64,000 nucleotides of DNA from Actinomycetales bacterium (GTDB lineage Bacteria > Actinomycetota > Actinomycetes > Actinomycetales > Microbacteriaceae): the NCBI GenBank assembly GCA_017308515.1, contig JAFKEN010000007.1, positions 385,323 through 449,322 of the forward strand, written 5' to 3'. The notes below the pieces were generated by a model. It made no database searches, was not told where the DNA came from, and worked only from the letters and a program-made list of their open reading frames with translations. The position numbers and the translations under genes were made by a program. This document shows, piece after piece, positions 1-9,506 of this stretch. Each line of letters opens with the position of its first letter. The first letter of the stretch is position 1.

Positions 1-510
1 GTGATCCGGCCCGAGGCGCCCTCCGAGCACGACGGGGTGTCCGCGCAGCCGGCGGGCTTCGAGCAGCCGGCGTATCCGGCGGCGTCCGCGCTGCACCCCG
101 CGTCCGTCGAGCACGCGCCGGCGGCGGCCGGGGCGCTGCACCCCGCGGCCGAAGCCGCGCCCGCCGCGCGGCGCGTGCCCGCGGCGGCGAGCTTCGTGCT
201 GCAGTTCAGCACGGGGGAGAGCGTGCTGGTGAGCGGATCCGGCCTCGTCGGCCGCAACCCGGTGCCGCAGCCGGGCGAGAACTTCGAGGACTACGTCGTG
301 ATCGTCGACGGCAGCAAGTCGGTGTCGAAGACGCACCTCGAGTTCGGCCAGGACGAGAGCGGCTTCTGGGTGAGCGACCGCTTCTCGACCAACGGCTCGG
401 TCGTGCGGGCCGTCGGCATGGCGCCCGTGCGCTGCGAGCCGGGCCGGCGCTACCGGGTCGACCGCGGCAGCCGCATCGACATCGGCGACCAGTTCTTCGT
501 CGTGAGCTGA
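1..510 (+). CDS. FHA domain protein, C-terminal part (5' end outside window)
   Basis: C-terminal end of a forkhead-associated (FHA) phosphopeptide-binding protein, cut by the window edge; the frame is open from base 1, so the GTG there need not be the start. Residues 1-60 form a Pro/Ala-rich linker containing repeated ALHPA-like words. The FHA fold follows, with GRNP at 84-87, SKTHLEF at 109-115 and N131 in STNGS, the loops that contact phosphothreonine in this family. The next gene is an FtsK/EccC-like ATPase, a pairing familiar from actinobacterial type VII secretion loci, so a role there is inferred. An RDD-FHA membrane protein is the likeliest full-length form. Confidence 0.8.
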   Translation: MIRPEAPSEHDGVSAQPAGFEQPAYPAASALHPASVEHAPAAAGALHPAAEAAPAARRVPAAASFVLQFSTGESVLVSGSGLVGRNPVPQPGENFEDYVVIVDGSKSVSKTHLEFGQDESGFWVSDRFSTNGSVVRAVGMAPVRCEPGRRYRVDRGSRIDIGDQFFVVS

Positions 511-544
511 CCTTCGTCGTGACCGGGCGGTCGTCGTGAGCTGA
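497..544. repeat. 14-bp direct repeat over the end of the FHA gene
   Basis: TCGTCGTGAGCTGA occurs at 497-510, containing the FHA stop codon, and again at 531-544. It looks like a local duplication of the gene end. No function is apparent. Confidence 0.5.
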
Positions 545-657
545 GGCTCGCGGCGACCCCATCCGTCTCCGCTCCTCCCGAGGCCGGGGCGAGCGCGGCG
601 GTCCGCGGATGCGCCCGGAGCGGCCCGCGGCGGCGCGCGCTGCGCTGGACTGGGGCC

Positions 658-3600
658 GTGCTCGTCCTCCCCGACCCGACCCGGGTCGCGCCCCCGGCGA
701 TCGAAGCGCCGCCGACCCGACCCGCGCTGCCGATCGCGGCCGCTCTCGCGCCTCTCGCGCTCGCGGGCGTCGTCTGGGCCGTCACCGGCTCGGCGATGGG
801 CCTGCTCTTCGCCGTGCTCGGGCCCGTCGTGGCCGTCGCGGGCGTGGTCGACGGCGCGCGGCTGCGTCGCGTCGCCCGCCGGCGCCTCGCCGAGCGCTGG
901 GATCGAGCGCTCGAGCGGCTCGAGCGACGCCTCGGGGTCGCCGCCGAGCAGCAGCGGGAGAGTCTCGCCCGACTGGCCTGCGACCCGCGCGACGATCCCG
1001 CCGCGAGCGCCGTCGTCGCCTGGGGGCGGGAGGAGGCCCCGGTGCGGGTGCTGCTGGGGCGGGCGGGGATCCCCGGGCCGCTGCGCATCGACGGCGACGA
1101 GGAGGAGGACGAGACCCGGCCCGCCTCCGCCGCACACCGGCTCGCCGCGCTCGCGACCGAGGCGCTCGTGCTGACCGACAGTCCGCTCGTCGCCGAGGAC
1201 CCGGGCGTGATCGGCGTCGTCGGTCCGACCGTCGCGGCGCGCGCGGTCGCCCGCGCCCTCGTCGCCTCGGCGCTCGCGGCGATCCCGCCCGTCGGCGTCA
1301 CGGTGGCCGCTCCGCTCGGCGAGAGCTGGGTGGAGCTCGCGCCCCACCGCGGGCGGGCTGCTGCGGAGCCGGCCGGCGCGGAGCGCGGCGCGGCCTTCAC
1401 GGTGCGTCGCGGGCCCGAGGCGCTGCTGCTCGTGCTCGAGGCGCGCCAGGCGGCGACACTCCCGGTCGGATGTCGGCTCGTGCTCGAGCTCGGCGCGGGG
1501 GAAGGGGGAGCCGATCTGCTGCTGCGCGACGGTGCGCCCGAGGGCCGCGTGCGGGAGCTGCGCGCCCTGCCGCTCACCGCGGTGCAGGCGGCCGCCGCGG
1601 CGACCGCGCTGGCGGAGGCGGGGCGACGGCTGGGGCTCGAGCTCGGGGCGGAGCCGCCCGAGCGGGTGTCGTTCGCCGAGGTCGCCGGCGTCGACGCGGG
1701 CTCGGCGGCCGGCGGCGGCTCCGCGACCGGCGCCGCGGGGGCGCTCGAGCGCGGCCCGCTCGCGGCGGTCCTGGGTCGCGACGCGGACGGCCCCGTCGTC
1801 GTCGATCTCGCGACCGACGGGCCGCACGCGGTCGTCGCCGGCACCACCGGATCCGGCAAGAGCGAGCTGCTCGTGACCTGGGTGCTCGCGCTCGCGGCGT
1901 CGCGGCCGCCGAGCGAGCTGGGGTTCCTGCTCGTCGACTTCAAGGGCGGCGCGACCTTCGATCCGCTCGCCGCGCTCCCGCACATTCGGGGCATCGTCAC
2001 CGACCTCGGCCCGCGCACCACCCGCCGCGCGCTGACCAGCCTGCGCGCCGAGCTGCGCCGTCGCGAGGAGGTGCTGCGCGTCGCGCGCGCCGCTTCGGTC
2101 GACACCGCGCCGCCCGGTCTGCTCGCACGTCTCGTCGTCGTCATCGACGAGGTCGCCGCCCTGCTCGAGGGCGAGCCCGAGCTGCACGATGTGCTCGTCG
2201 ACGTCGCCTCGCGCGGACGCTCCCTCGGCGTCCACCTCATGCTGTGCACGCAGCGCCCCACCGGAGTCGTGCGCGACGCCGCTTTGGCGAACATCGCCCT
2301 GCGCATCTGCCTGCGGGTGGCGGATCCCGCCGAGAGCACCGCCGTGCTCGGCAGCCCCGCCGCGGGCCGGCTCGCCGACGCGCCCGCCGGCCGCGCCGTG
2401 CTGCGCGACGGCGCGGGGGAGCGGGTCGTTCAGCTCGCCCGCGCCGAGCCCGCCGATGTCGCCGCCGTCGCGGCCGCATGGCCCGCGACCGAGCCGTCGG
2501 CGGCCGACCGCCCGTGGCTCGAGCCGCTGCCGGCGGACCTGCCGATCACGCGGCTCGAGCAGGCGGTCGCCGCGGGCGGCGCGGCGGTGCCCCGGCCGCC
2601 CGGCACGGTGTTCGGTCTCGTCGACCGCCCCGAGCAGCGCGGCCGCGGCTGGGCCGCGATCGATCCCGCACGAGACGGGCACCTGCTCGTGGTGGGCGGC
2701 CCCGGCTCGGGGCGCAGCACCGCGCTCGCCGCGCTCGTGGTGTCGTGCGCGGCAGGTGGCCGGGTCCGGCCGACGGAGGCGGAGAACCCCGCGGCAGGGG
2801 GCGCCCCCGACGCCGAGGGGCGTCGCGCCGGCACCGTCGTGGCGCTGCCGCCGAGCGTCCCGGCCGCGTGGCAGGTGCTCGCCGGTCTCGGTGACGGCGG
2901 GGAGTTCCCGGCGCTGCTCATCGCCGACGACCTCGACGCGCTGCTGACGCGCGCCGAGCCCGACGACCGCGACGCGCTCCTGGCCGAGCTCGAGCGGGTG
3001 GCGCGCGACGGTGCGGCCCGCGGCATGCTCCTCGCGGCCTCCGCCGGCCGCGTCGGCGCGCTGCCCTCCCGGCTCGCCGCGACGCTGCCGGCGCGGCTGC
3101 TGCTGCGGGTGAGCGATGTCGAGGATCACGTGCTCGCGGGCGGCCGACGCGCCGACTTCGATCTGCGCCTGCCGGCCGGCGCCGGGTGGTGGCGCGGCGA
3201 GGTGGTGCAGGTCGCGCGCCCCGAGCCGCCGGCGCCCGAGCTGCTCGCGCGCTGGACCCCCGCCGCCGCCCCCGCGCGCCTGCGCGCGGGAGCCGGCACG
3301 ACCCTCGCCGTCGTGTCGGGGCGGCCGCGCGAGTTCACCGCGGCGGCCGAGCGACGCGGGTGGCGGGTGCTGAGGGTCGACGACCCCGAGGCCGCGCTGC
3401 TCATTACGGGCGGATCCGGCGGCTCGAGCGACTCGGGCCACCCGGGCGACTCGGGCCACCCCGGCGACTCGGACCGACCCGGGGTGCCGGAGGCCGGTCC
3501 GACCGTCGTGCTCGGCGACCCCGACGACTGGCAGTCGGCCTGGTCGGCGCTCGCGAGCCTGCGGCGCGCGGGCGACATCGTCGTGCACCGCGCGGGCCCG

Positions 3601-3753
3601 GCCGACCTGCGCGCGCTGCTGCGCGTGCGCGCGACCCCGCCGCCGATCGATCCGGCGCTCGGCGAGCTGTGGCTCGTGCGCGACGGCGAGGTGCTGCGGG
3701 CGGCGCTGCCGGCCCCGACGGAGGCCGGGGCTCAGGGCTCGGCCGCGGCCTGA
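658..3753 (+). CDS. FtsK/SpoIIIE-type ATPase, EccC-like
   Basis: Membrane-anchored motor ATPase of the FtsK/SpoIIIE family, 1031 aa, as used in type VII (WXG100/ESX) secretion. Two hydrophobic segments lie within about residues 21-60. The first ATPase domain has Walker A GTTGSGKS at 395-402 and Walker B ending in D497-E498. A second P-loop, GGPGSGRS at 680-687, has Arg in place of the catalytic Lys, with ADDLD near 757-761 as a weak Walker B, so this domain is probably inactive or regulatory. A Gly/Ser/Asp/His-rich tract at about 919-945 looks like a linker. GTG at 658 is the first plausible start. The FHA gene precedes it. No EsxA/B-like small gene is visible in the window, so secretion is inferred from family only. 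Confidence 0.85.
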   Translation: MLVLPDPTRVAPPAIEAPPTRPALPIAAALAPLALAGVVWAVTGSAMGLLFAVLGPVVAVAGVVDGARLRRVARRRLAERWDRALERLERRLGVAAEQQRESLARLACDPRDDPAASAVVAWGREEAPVRVLLGRAGIPGPLRIDGDEEEDETRPASAAHRLAALATEALVLTDSPLVAEDPGVIGVVGPTVAARAVARALVASALAAIPPVGVTVAAPLGESWVELAPHRGRAAAEPAGAERGAAFTVRRGPEALLLVLEARQAATLPVGCRLVLELGAGEGGADLLLRDGAPEGRVRELRALPLTAVQAAAAATALAEAGRRLGLELGAEPPERVSFAEVAGVDAGSAAGGGSATGAAGALERGPLAAVLGRDADGPVVVDLATDGPHAVVAGTTGSGKSELLVTWVLALAASRPPSELGFLLVDFKGGATFDPLAALPHIRGIVTDLGPRTTRRALTSLRAELRRREEVLRVARAASVDTAPPGLLARLVVVIDEVAALLEGEPELHDVLVDVASRGRSLGVHLMLCTQRPTGVVRDAALANIALRICLRVADPAESTAVLGSPAAGRLADAPAGRAVLRDGAGERVVQLARAEPADVAAVAAAWPATEPSAADRPWLEPLPADLPITRLEQAVAAGGAAVPRPPGTVFGLVDRPEQRGRGWAAIDPARDGHLLVVGGPGSGRSTALAALVVSCAAGGRVRPTEAENPAAGGAPDAEGRRAGTVVALPPSVPAAWQVLAGLGDGGEFPALLIADDLDALLTRAEPDDRDALLAELERVARDGAARGMLLAASAGRVGALPSRLAATLPARLLLRVSDVEDHVLAGGRRADFDLRLPAGAGWWRGEVVQVARPEPPAPELLARWTPAAAPARLRAGAGTTLAVVSGRPREFTAAAERRGWRVLRVDDPEAALLITGGSGGSSDSGHPGDSGHPGDSDRPGVPEAGPTVVLGDPDDWQSAWSALASLRRAGDIVVHRAGPADLRALLRVRATPPPIDPALGELWLVRDGEVLRAALPAPTEAGAQGSAAA

Positions 3754-3797
3754 GCCCCGACGAAACCCGGCGGCCGCGAACCGCGTCGGCCGCGACC

Positions 3798-4910
3798 TCA
3801 GGCCAGCGCGTCCGCGAGGGGTCGGGTCGAGATCCCGTGCGCCGCCCCGACCGGGTCGTTGACGAGATCGCCGGCGTGCGTGTTGAGACCGAGCGCGAGC
3901 GCCGGGTCGGCGCGCAGCGCGCCCTGCCAGCCCGCATCCGCGATCGCGCACGCGTAGGGGAGCGTCGCGTTGGTGAGGGCGTAGGTCGAGGTGTGGGCGA
4001 CCGCGCCGGGCATGTTGGCGACGCAGTAGAAGATCGACTCGTGCACCCGGAAGGTCGGGTCGGCGTGGGTCGTCGGGTGGGTGTCCTCGAAGCAGCCGCC
4101 CTGGTCGACGGCGATGTCGACGAGCACGCTGCCGGGCCGCATCCGGGCGACGAGTTCGTTCGGCACGAGCTTCGGAGCCCGCGCGCCGGGGATCAGCACC
4201 GAGCCGATCACGAGGTCGGCCTCGACGACGGCCCGCTCGACCTCGAGCCGGTTCGAGACCGTGGTGCGGATGCGCCCCGCGTAGAGCGCGTCGAGCTCGC
4301 GCAGCCGCTGCAGATTGGTGTCGAGCACCGTGACCTGGGCCCCCATCCCGACGGCGACCGCCGTCGCGTTGGTTCCCGCGACGCCGCCGCCGAGCACCAC
4401 GACGTCGGCCGGCCGCGTGCCGGGCACGCCCGGCAGCAGGATGCCCGCCCCGCCGTTCGGGCTCAGCATGACGTTCGCGCCCACGATCGGCGCGAGCCGG
4501 CCGGCGACCTCGCTCATCGGGGCCAGGAGCGGGAGGGCGCGGGAGGGCAGCTGCACCGTCTCGTAGGCGATCGCCGTGACGCCGGCGTCGAGGAGCGCAC
4601 GGGTGAGCGCCTCCTCGGCCGCGAGGTGCAGGTAGGTGAACAGCACGAGGCCGTCGCGGAAGTGCGCGTACTCGCTCGCGATCGGCTCCTTGACCTTGAC
4701 CACGAGGTCCGCGCTCCAGGCCTCCGCGGCGGTCGCGACGAGGTGCGCACCGGCGGCGGCGTAGGCCTCGTCGGTGATCGAGGATCCGAGTCCCGCCCCC
4801 GACTCGACGTGCACCTCGTGGCCCCGGCCGACGAGCTCCGTCACCCCGGAGGGGGTGAGCGCGACGCGGTACTCGTTGTTCTTGATCTCGCGGGGGACGC
4901 CGATCCTCAT
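3798..4910 (-). CDS. ald: Alanine dehydrogenase
   Basis: NAD-dependent alanine dehydrogenase, interconverting L-alanine with pyruvate and ammonia. The N-terminus [20 protein letters not shown] is the family signature, and the Rossmann motif GGGVAGTNA lies mid-protein. Length is 370 aa, matching the usual 370 or so. The frame is open 69 bases further upstream, but ATG at 4910 fits the family start and lies 7 bases after a -10-like TACTCT on the minus strand, so the mRNA may be leaderless. A palindrome at 4948-4967 lies just upstream. It is convergent with the FtsK-like gene and divergent from the polyamine transporter. Confidence 0.95.
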   Translation of the reverse strand: MRIGVPREIKNNEYRVALTPSGVTELVGRGHEVHVESGAGLGSSITDEAYAAAGAHLVATAAEAWSADLVVKVKEPIASEYAHFRDGLVLFTYLHLAAEEALTRALLDAGVTAIAYETVQLPSRALPLLAPMSEVAGRLAPIVGANVMLSPNGGAGILLPGVPGTRPADVVVLGGGVAGTNATAVAVGMGAQVTVLDTNLQRLRELDALYAGRIRTTVSNRLEVERAVVEADLVIGSVLIPGARAPKLVPNELVARMRPGSVLVDIAVDQGGCFEDTHPTTHADPTFRVHESIFYCVANMPGAVAHTSTYALTNATLPYACAIADAGWQGALRADPALALGLNTHAGDLVNDPVGAAHGISTRPLADALA

Positions 4911-4916
4911 GGCGTC

Positions 4917-4922
4917 AGAGTA
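4917..4922 (-). promoter_or_regulatory. -10 element of ald
   Basis: TACTCT on the minus strand, ending 7 bases before the ATG at 4910. No Shine-Dalgarno sequence is visible, consistent with a leaderless transcript. Confidence 0.5.
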
Positions 4923-4947
4923 TCGCCGAGACCGGCCCTCGTCGCCA

Positions 4948-4967
4948 CCGATTCCGCGTCGAATCGG
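4948..4967. promoter_or_regulatory. 20-bp palindrome upstream of ald
   Basis: Inverted repeat with arms CCGATTC and GAATCGG separated by CGCGTC, centred about 47 bases upstream of the ald start. A very similar 20-bp palindrome lies upstream of gabT at 13356-13375. It is a candidate activator or repressor site, for example for an Lrp/AsnC-type regulator, the family that often controls ald. The regulator is inferred. Confidence 0.5.
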
Positions 4968-5103
4968 GATCACGAGCACGGATTTCGTGAAGATTGTGTT
5001 TCAGAATGCGGGATCCGGCACGAACGGGGTGACCCGAGGGCGGGGCTGTGCCAGGATGCCAGGACCGGCGCCGCGCGCGCCCCGAGCCCTGGAGGTCCCC
5101 ACC

Positions 5104-6312
5104 ATGCCCCGGCCCCTTCCGGACGATCCGATGATCCGCTCGCTCGTGCTCCAGGCGCGTCGGGCGCAGATGAGCCGCCGCGCGGTGCTCGCCGGCGCGA
5201 CCGGGGGTGCCGCTGCGCTCGCGCTCGCCGCCTGCGCGCCGGGCGGGTCGACGGCGCCCACCGCGGCGCCCGACGAGTCCGACACCGACAAGACGCTCCG
5301 CTGGGCGAACTGGCCCGCGTACCTCGACGAGGACGACGACGGCAACCACCCCACGCTCGATGCGTTCATCGCGCAGACCGGCATCGACGTCAGCTACCTC
5401 GTCGACGTCGACGACAACAACACCTACTACGGCAAGGTCAAGGACCAGCTCGCGCTCGGTCAGGACATCGGCGCCGACACCGTCTGCCTCACCGACTGGA
5501 TGGTGAACCGCTGGATCCGCCTGGGTTACACCCAGGAGCTCGACGACGCGAACATCCCCAACAAGAAGAACCTCGCGCCCGAGCTCGTCGACGTGAGCTT
5601 CGACCCCGGCCGCAAGTTCTCGCTGCCCTGGCAGGGCGGCTTCGCGGGCCTCGCCTGGAACAAGGAGAAGGTGCCGGCGGGGCTGGAGAGCGTGTCCGAC
5701 CTGTGGAAGCCGGAGTTCAAGGGCCGCGTCGGCGTGCTCAGCGAGATGCGCGACACCATCGGGCTCATCATGAGCGAGCAGGGCGTCGACATCTCCGGCG
5801 ACTTCAGCGAGGACCAGTTCCAGGCCGCGCTCGACGTGTTCCGCCAGAACGTGGAGAGCGGTCAGATCCGCAACGTCAAGGGCAACTCCTACCTCGACGA
5901 CCTCACCAACGAGGACACCCTGGTCGCGATCGCGTGGTCGGGCGACATCTCGGTCATCAACGCCGAGGCCGGCGACAAGTGGCAGTTCGCGATCCCCTCG
6001 GGCGGCGGAGCGCTCTGGAACGACAACTTCCTCATCCCGATCGGCTCGACGCACAAGAAGAACGCCGAGACGCTGATCGACTACTACTACCAGCCCGAGG
6101 TCGCCGCCGAGGTGGCCGCGTGGGTGAACTACATCACCCCCGTGGTCGGCGCCAAGGAGGCGATGATGGACATCGACCCGGAGCTGGCCGAGGACCAGGG
6201 CATCTTCCCCGACGAGGAGACCCTCTCGAAGGTCAAGGTCTTCCGGGCCCTCTCCGCCGCCGAGGAGCAGTCGTTCTCGACCGCCTTCCAGGGCGTCCTG
6301 CTGGGCGCCTGA
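5104..6312 (+). CDS. potD: Polyamine-type ABC transporter substrate-binding lipoprotein
   Basis: Extracytoplasmic solute-binding protein of the spermidine/putrescine (PotD) family, 402 aa. The N-terminus carries SRRAVLAG at 24-31 (twin-arginine-like) and the lipobox LAAC ending at C44, so export as a lipoprotein, possibly by Tat, is likely. Mature residues such as WANWPAYLDED and the LPWQGGFAGLAWNK region are typical of the family. ATG at 5104 is preceded by CTGGAGG at a workable distance; the frame is open upstream but without a better start. It is followed by ATPase and two permease genes (potA-B-C order). Substrate could be putrescine, spermidine or a related amine; the downstream aminotransferases favour an amine. 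Confidence 0.88.
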   Translation: MPRPLPDDPMIRSLVLQARRAQMSRRAVLAGATGGAAALALAACAPGGSTAPTAAPDESDTDKTLRWANWPAYLDEDDDGNHPTLDAFIAQTGIDVSYLVDVDDNNTYYGKVKDQLALGQDIGADTVCLTDWMVNRWIRLGYTQELDDANIPNKKNLAPELVDVSFDPGRKFSLPWQGGFAGLAWNKEKVPAGLESVSDLWKPEFKGRVGVLSEMRDTIGLIMSEQGVDISGDFSEDQFQAALDVFRQNVESGQIRNVKGNSYLDDLTNEDTLVAIAWSGDISVINAEAGDKWQFAIPSGGGALWNDNFLIPIGSTHKKNAETLIDYYYQPEVAAEVAAWVNYITPVVGAKEAMMDIDPELAEDQGIFPDEETLSKVKVFRALSAAEEQSFSTAFQGVLLGA

Positions 6313-6343
6313 CGGGGGCCGGCGAGAGAGTCGCGAGGGCGCG

Positions 6344-7540
6344 ATGGCGGGCGGGTTCGCCGAGTCCGGCGCCGACCTCGAACTGGTCGGCATCAGCAAG
6401 CGGTTCCCCGGCTTCACGGCGATCGAGGAGCTCGATCTGACGATCCCCGCGGGGTCGTTCTTCGCGCTCCTCGGTCCCTCGGGGTGCGGCAAGACGACGA
6501 CCCTGCGGCTGATCGCGGGCCTCGAGGAGCCGACCACGGGGCGCATCTACCTGGGCGGCAAGGACGTCACCGACACCAAGACGTACCGCCGCCCGGTGAA
6601 CACCGTGTTCCAGAGTTACGCGCTGTTCCCGCACATGTCGGTCATCGACAACGTGGCCTTCGGGTTGCGGCGCCGCGGCATCCGGGAGGCGCGCGCCCTC
6701 GCGCATGAGGCCCTCAAGCTCGTCGAGTTGGATCACGTCGCCGCCCGGCGACCCGCGCAGCTCTCCGGCGGGCAGCAGCAGCGCGTCGCGCTCGCGCGCG
6801 CGGTGGTGAACCGCCCGGCGCTGCTGCTGCTCGACGAACCCCTCGGAGCGCTCGACCTCAAGCTGCGCCGCCAGATGCAGATCGAGCTCAAGGTGATCCA
6901 GGGCGACGTCGGGCTGACCTTCCTCCACGTGACCCACGACCAGGAGGAGGCCATGACCATGGCCGACACCGTCGCGGTCATGAACAAGGGCCGCATCGAG
7001 CAGATGGGCGCCCCGGAGGAGCTCTACGAGCTGCCGAAGACGGTCTTCGTGGCGAACTTCCTCGGCCAGTCGAACCTCTTCACCGGCCCGGTGGTCTCCA
7101 GCGGCAAGGACTCGATCGTCGTCGACATCGGCGGGCGCAAGCTCGAGGTGCCGCGCGAGCGGGCCCAGCGGCACGCCGGCGAGGTCACCATCGGGGTGCG
7201 GCCCGAGAAGCTGCAGCTGCACGGCGCGGAGCCCAAGGCCGCCGCGGGCACCAACGTGCTCGGGCCCGGTCGGGTGACCGATGTCTCGTTCAGCGGGGTG
7301 AGCACCCAGTACCAGATCGCGATCCCGGGGCTGGGCACCGTGTCGCTGTTCGCCCAGAACCGCGATGTCGGAGCCGTACTGCGCGAGGGCGCCGAGGTCT
7401 GGGTCAGCTGGGACGTCGCCCACGGGTTCGGGGTGGCCGACGATCCCGCCGACGGCCCGCGCTTCGACCCCGACGACGACACCCGCTCCATCGCGGTGCA
7501 ACGGCGGGAGAAGCTCGAAGCGGAGCTCGAGGGCGCCTGA
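6344..7540 (+). CDS. potA: Polyamine-type ABC transporter ATP-binding protein
   Basis: ATPase subunit that powers the import system encoded on both sides, 398 aa. Walker A GPSGCGKT is at 44-51, the ABC signature LSGGQ at 140-144 and Walker B DE at 164-165. The C-terminal part from about residue 235 is a TOBE-like regulatory domain, as in PotA/FbpC proteins. The start lies 31 bases after the binding-protein stop. Its own stop overlaps the ATG of the next permease gene by one base, indicating translational coupling. Confidence 0.93.
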   Translation: MAGGFAESGADLELVGISKRFPGFTAIEELDLTIPAGSFFALLGPSGCGKTTTLRLIAGLEEPTTGRIYLGGKDVTDTKTYRRPVNTVFQSYALFPHMSVIDNVAFGLRRRGIREARALAHEALKLVELDHVAARRPAQLSGGQQQRVALARAVVNRPALLLLDEPLGALDLKLRRQMQIELKVIQGDVGLTFLHVTHDQEEAMTMADTVAVMNKGRIEQMGAPEELYELPKTVFVANFLGQSNLFTGPVVSSGKDSIVVDIGGRKLEVPRERAQRHAGEVTIGVRPEKLQLHGAEPKAAAGTNVLGPGRVTDVSFSGVSTQYQIAIPGLGTVSLFAQNRDVGAVLREGAEVWVSWDVAHGFGVADDPADGPRFDPDDDTRSIAVQRREKLEAELEGA

Positions 7541-8466
7541 TGGCGTTCGGAGCCTTCGGGGGATCCCCGGCCACCACGCCGGCGAGCGACGCCGCCCCGC
7601 GCCGCGGCGGTCTCATCGCGCTGTTCCTGCTGCTGCCGGGCGCGGCGTACCTGTCGCTGTTCTTCCTCGTGCCGCTCGTCTCGCTCATCCTCACGAGCTT
7701 CCAGGCGGTCGACCCGAACGCGTTCGAGATCGGCAAGTTCGTCTACGCCTTCCAGTGGCAGAACTACGTCGACGTCGTCACGACCTACTGGCCGCACATC
7801 CTGCGCTCCTTCGGCTACGCGGCGCTCGCCACGGTGCTCGCGCTGCTGTTCAGCTACCCGCTCGCGTACGTGATCGGGGTGAAGCTGCGCCGGTTCCCAC
7901 TGCTGCAGGCGCTCGCGCTCACGCTCGTGATCGCGCCGTTCTTCATCTCGTTCCTGCTGCGCACCCTCGCCTGGAAGCAGATCTTCAGCGACGAGGGCGT
8001 CGTCGTCACGGCGCTCCAGGCGCTGTCGCTGCTGGGCCCCGCCGACCACCTGACCGGCACGCCGTTCTCGGTGATCTTCGGTCTGACCTACAACTTCATC
8101 CCGTTCATGACGCTACCGATCTACACCTCGCTCGAGCGGCTCGACCTGCGCTACGTCGAGGCGGGCGGGGATCTCTACGCGAGCCCGGCGTCGACCTTCC
8201 TGCGCGTCACCCTGCCGCTCTCGCTGCCGGGCGTCGTCTCGGGGACGCTGCTGACCTTCATCCCCGCCTCCGGCGACTACATCAACGCGAGCCGCGACTT
8301 CCTGGGGTCCACCGACACGGCGATGATCGGCAACGTCATCGAGGCGAACTTCCTGCAACTGCAGAACTACCCCGCGGCGGCGGCGCTGTCGATCGTGCTG
8401 ATGGCCGTGATCCTCGTGCTCGTCGGCGCCTATGTGCGCCGTTCCGGAACGGAGGACCTGCTGTGA
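7540..8466 (+). CDS. potB: Polyamine-type ABC transporter permease 1
   Basis: Inner-membrane permease of the PotB family, 308 aa, with about six hydrophobic segments starting near residue 22. The cytoplasmic EAA loop that docks the ATPase is visible as EAGGDLYASPASTF, followed by RVTLPLSLPG. The ATG overlaps the potA stop by one base, and the gene end overlaps the next permease start by four bases, so potA-B-C form one tightly coupled unit. Confidence 0.92.
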   Translation: MAFGAFGGSPATTPASDAAPRRGGLIALFLLLPGAAYLSLFFLVPLVSLILTSFQAVDPNAFEIGKFVYAFQWQNYVDVVTTYWPHILRSFGYAALATVLALLFSYPLAYVIGVKLRRFPLLQALALTLVIAPFFISFLLRTLAWKQIFSDEGVVVTALQALSLLGPADHLTGTPFSVIFGLTYNFIPFMTLPIYTSLERLDLRYVEAGGDLYASPASTFLRVTLPLSLPGVVSGTLLTFIPASGDYINASRDFLGSTDTAMIGNVIEANFLQLQNYPAAAALSIVLMAVILVLVGAYVRRSGTEDLL

Positions 8467-9449
8467 CGCTGCAGGCGGGCAAGGCGGTGGAGGACGCGGT
8501 CGTCACGCCGCGCCCGCGGCCGCGTCGCCGCTTCCGGCTCGGCGTCGGCGCGTGGGGCCTCGGCGTCTACGCCGTCATCGCCTTCACGTTCCTGCTGATC
8601 CCGATCGTCTACACGATCGTGTTCTCGTTCAACGACGTGCGGCGCACCAACATCGTCTGGCGCGGATTCACTCTCGACAACTGGCTCAAGGTCTGCGACC
8701 AGCCGGAGGTGTGCACGGCCTTCGGCAACTCGATCCTCGTCGGCGTGACCGCGACGCTGCTGGCGACCGCGATGGGCACGGCGATGGCGATCGCCCTCGT
8801 GCGCTACCGGTTCCGCTTCCGCGCGGCGACGACCCTGCTGCTGTTCCTGCCCATGGCGACCCCCGAGGTCGTGCTCGGCGCGGGGCTCGCGGCCCAGTTC
8901 CTCTCGGCGGGGATCCCCAAGGGCATCGGCACGATCATCATCGCCCACACGATGTTCTGCATCAGCTTCGTCGTGGTGACGGTGCGGGCGCGCGTCGCGA
9001 GCCTCGACCCGGCGCTCGAGGAGGCCGGGCGCGATCTCTACGCGAGCCCCGGCCAGGTCTTCTGGCGGATCACGTTCCCGCTGCTGCTGCCCGGCATCAT
9101 CGCGGCGGCGCTGCTGTCGTTCGCGCTGAGCTTCGACGACTTCATCATCACGAACTTCAACTCGGGCGCGGCGGTCACCTTCCCGAAGTACGTCTACACG
9201 GCGGCGGCGCGCGGCATCCCCGCGCAGGCCAACGTGATCGCGTCGGCGGTCTTCTTCCTCGCGATCATCCTCGTCATCGCGACCCAGATCGGCGGCGCGG
9301 TGCGCCGCAAGCGCCTCGAGCGCAGCTCGGTGCCCGACGACACCGCCTCGGTCGGCGCGAGCGGCGAGATCGAGTCGGCGGCGAGCCGGCTGCGCGCCCT
9401 GTGGGAGTCCTCCTCGCTGGGGGCGGGCGGCGCCGGGGACCGTCGCTGA
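8463..9449 (+). CDS. potC: Polyamine-type ABC transporter permease 2
   Basis: Second permease of the importer, PotC family, 328 aa. The GTG start at 8463 overlaps the potB stop (GTGA). About six membrane segments are seen. The EAA loop reads EEAGRDLYASPGQVFWRITF, followed by PLLLPG. The frame is open far upstream, but those codons lie inside potB and are not used. A perfect 10-bp hairpin lies just downstream at 9461-9483, probably lowering transcription into the aminotransferase gene. Confidence 0.92.
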   Translation: MTLQAGKAVEDAVVTPRPRPRRRFRLGVGAWGLGVYAVIAFTFLLIPIVYTIVFSFNDVRRTNIVWRGFTLDNWLKVCDQPEVCTAFGNSILVGVTATLLATAMGTAMAIALVRYRFRFRAATTLLLFLPMATPEVVLGAGLAAQFLSAGIPKGIGTIIIAHTMFCISFVVVTVRARVASLDPALEEAGRDLYASPGQVFWRITFPLLLPGIIAAALLSFALSFDDFIITNFNSGAAVTFPKYVYTAAARGIPAQANVIASAVFFLAIILVIATQIGGAVRRKRLERSSVPDDTASVGASGEIESAASRLRALWESSSLGAGGAGDRR

Positions 9450-9460
9450 GACGGGCGAGA

Positions 9461-9483
9461 GGCCGGACGACGGTCGTCCGGCC
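9461..9483 (+). terminator. Perfect 10-bp hairpin between potC and the aminotransferase
   Basis: GGCCGGACGA, loop CGG, TCGTCCGGCC. No T-tract follows, as is common in high-GC actinobacteria. Its position 11 bases after the potC stop suggests partial termination or 3'-end protection of the transporter mRNA. Confidence 0.55.
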
Positions 9484-9506
9484 CGAGAGGGACGACGGAG
9501 TCTGAG

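Noticed and set aside
450..2339. Long minus-strand open frame under the FtsK-like gene
   Set aside because: Ser/Arg/Ala-rich composition without domain character, typical of a reverse frame of a high-GC gene; the plus strand carries clear Walker motifs.
3186..6440. 1084-codon plus-strand open frame spanning ald and potD
   Set aside because: Arg/Gly/Ala-rich shadow of ald on the other strand and of potD; no family features.
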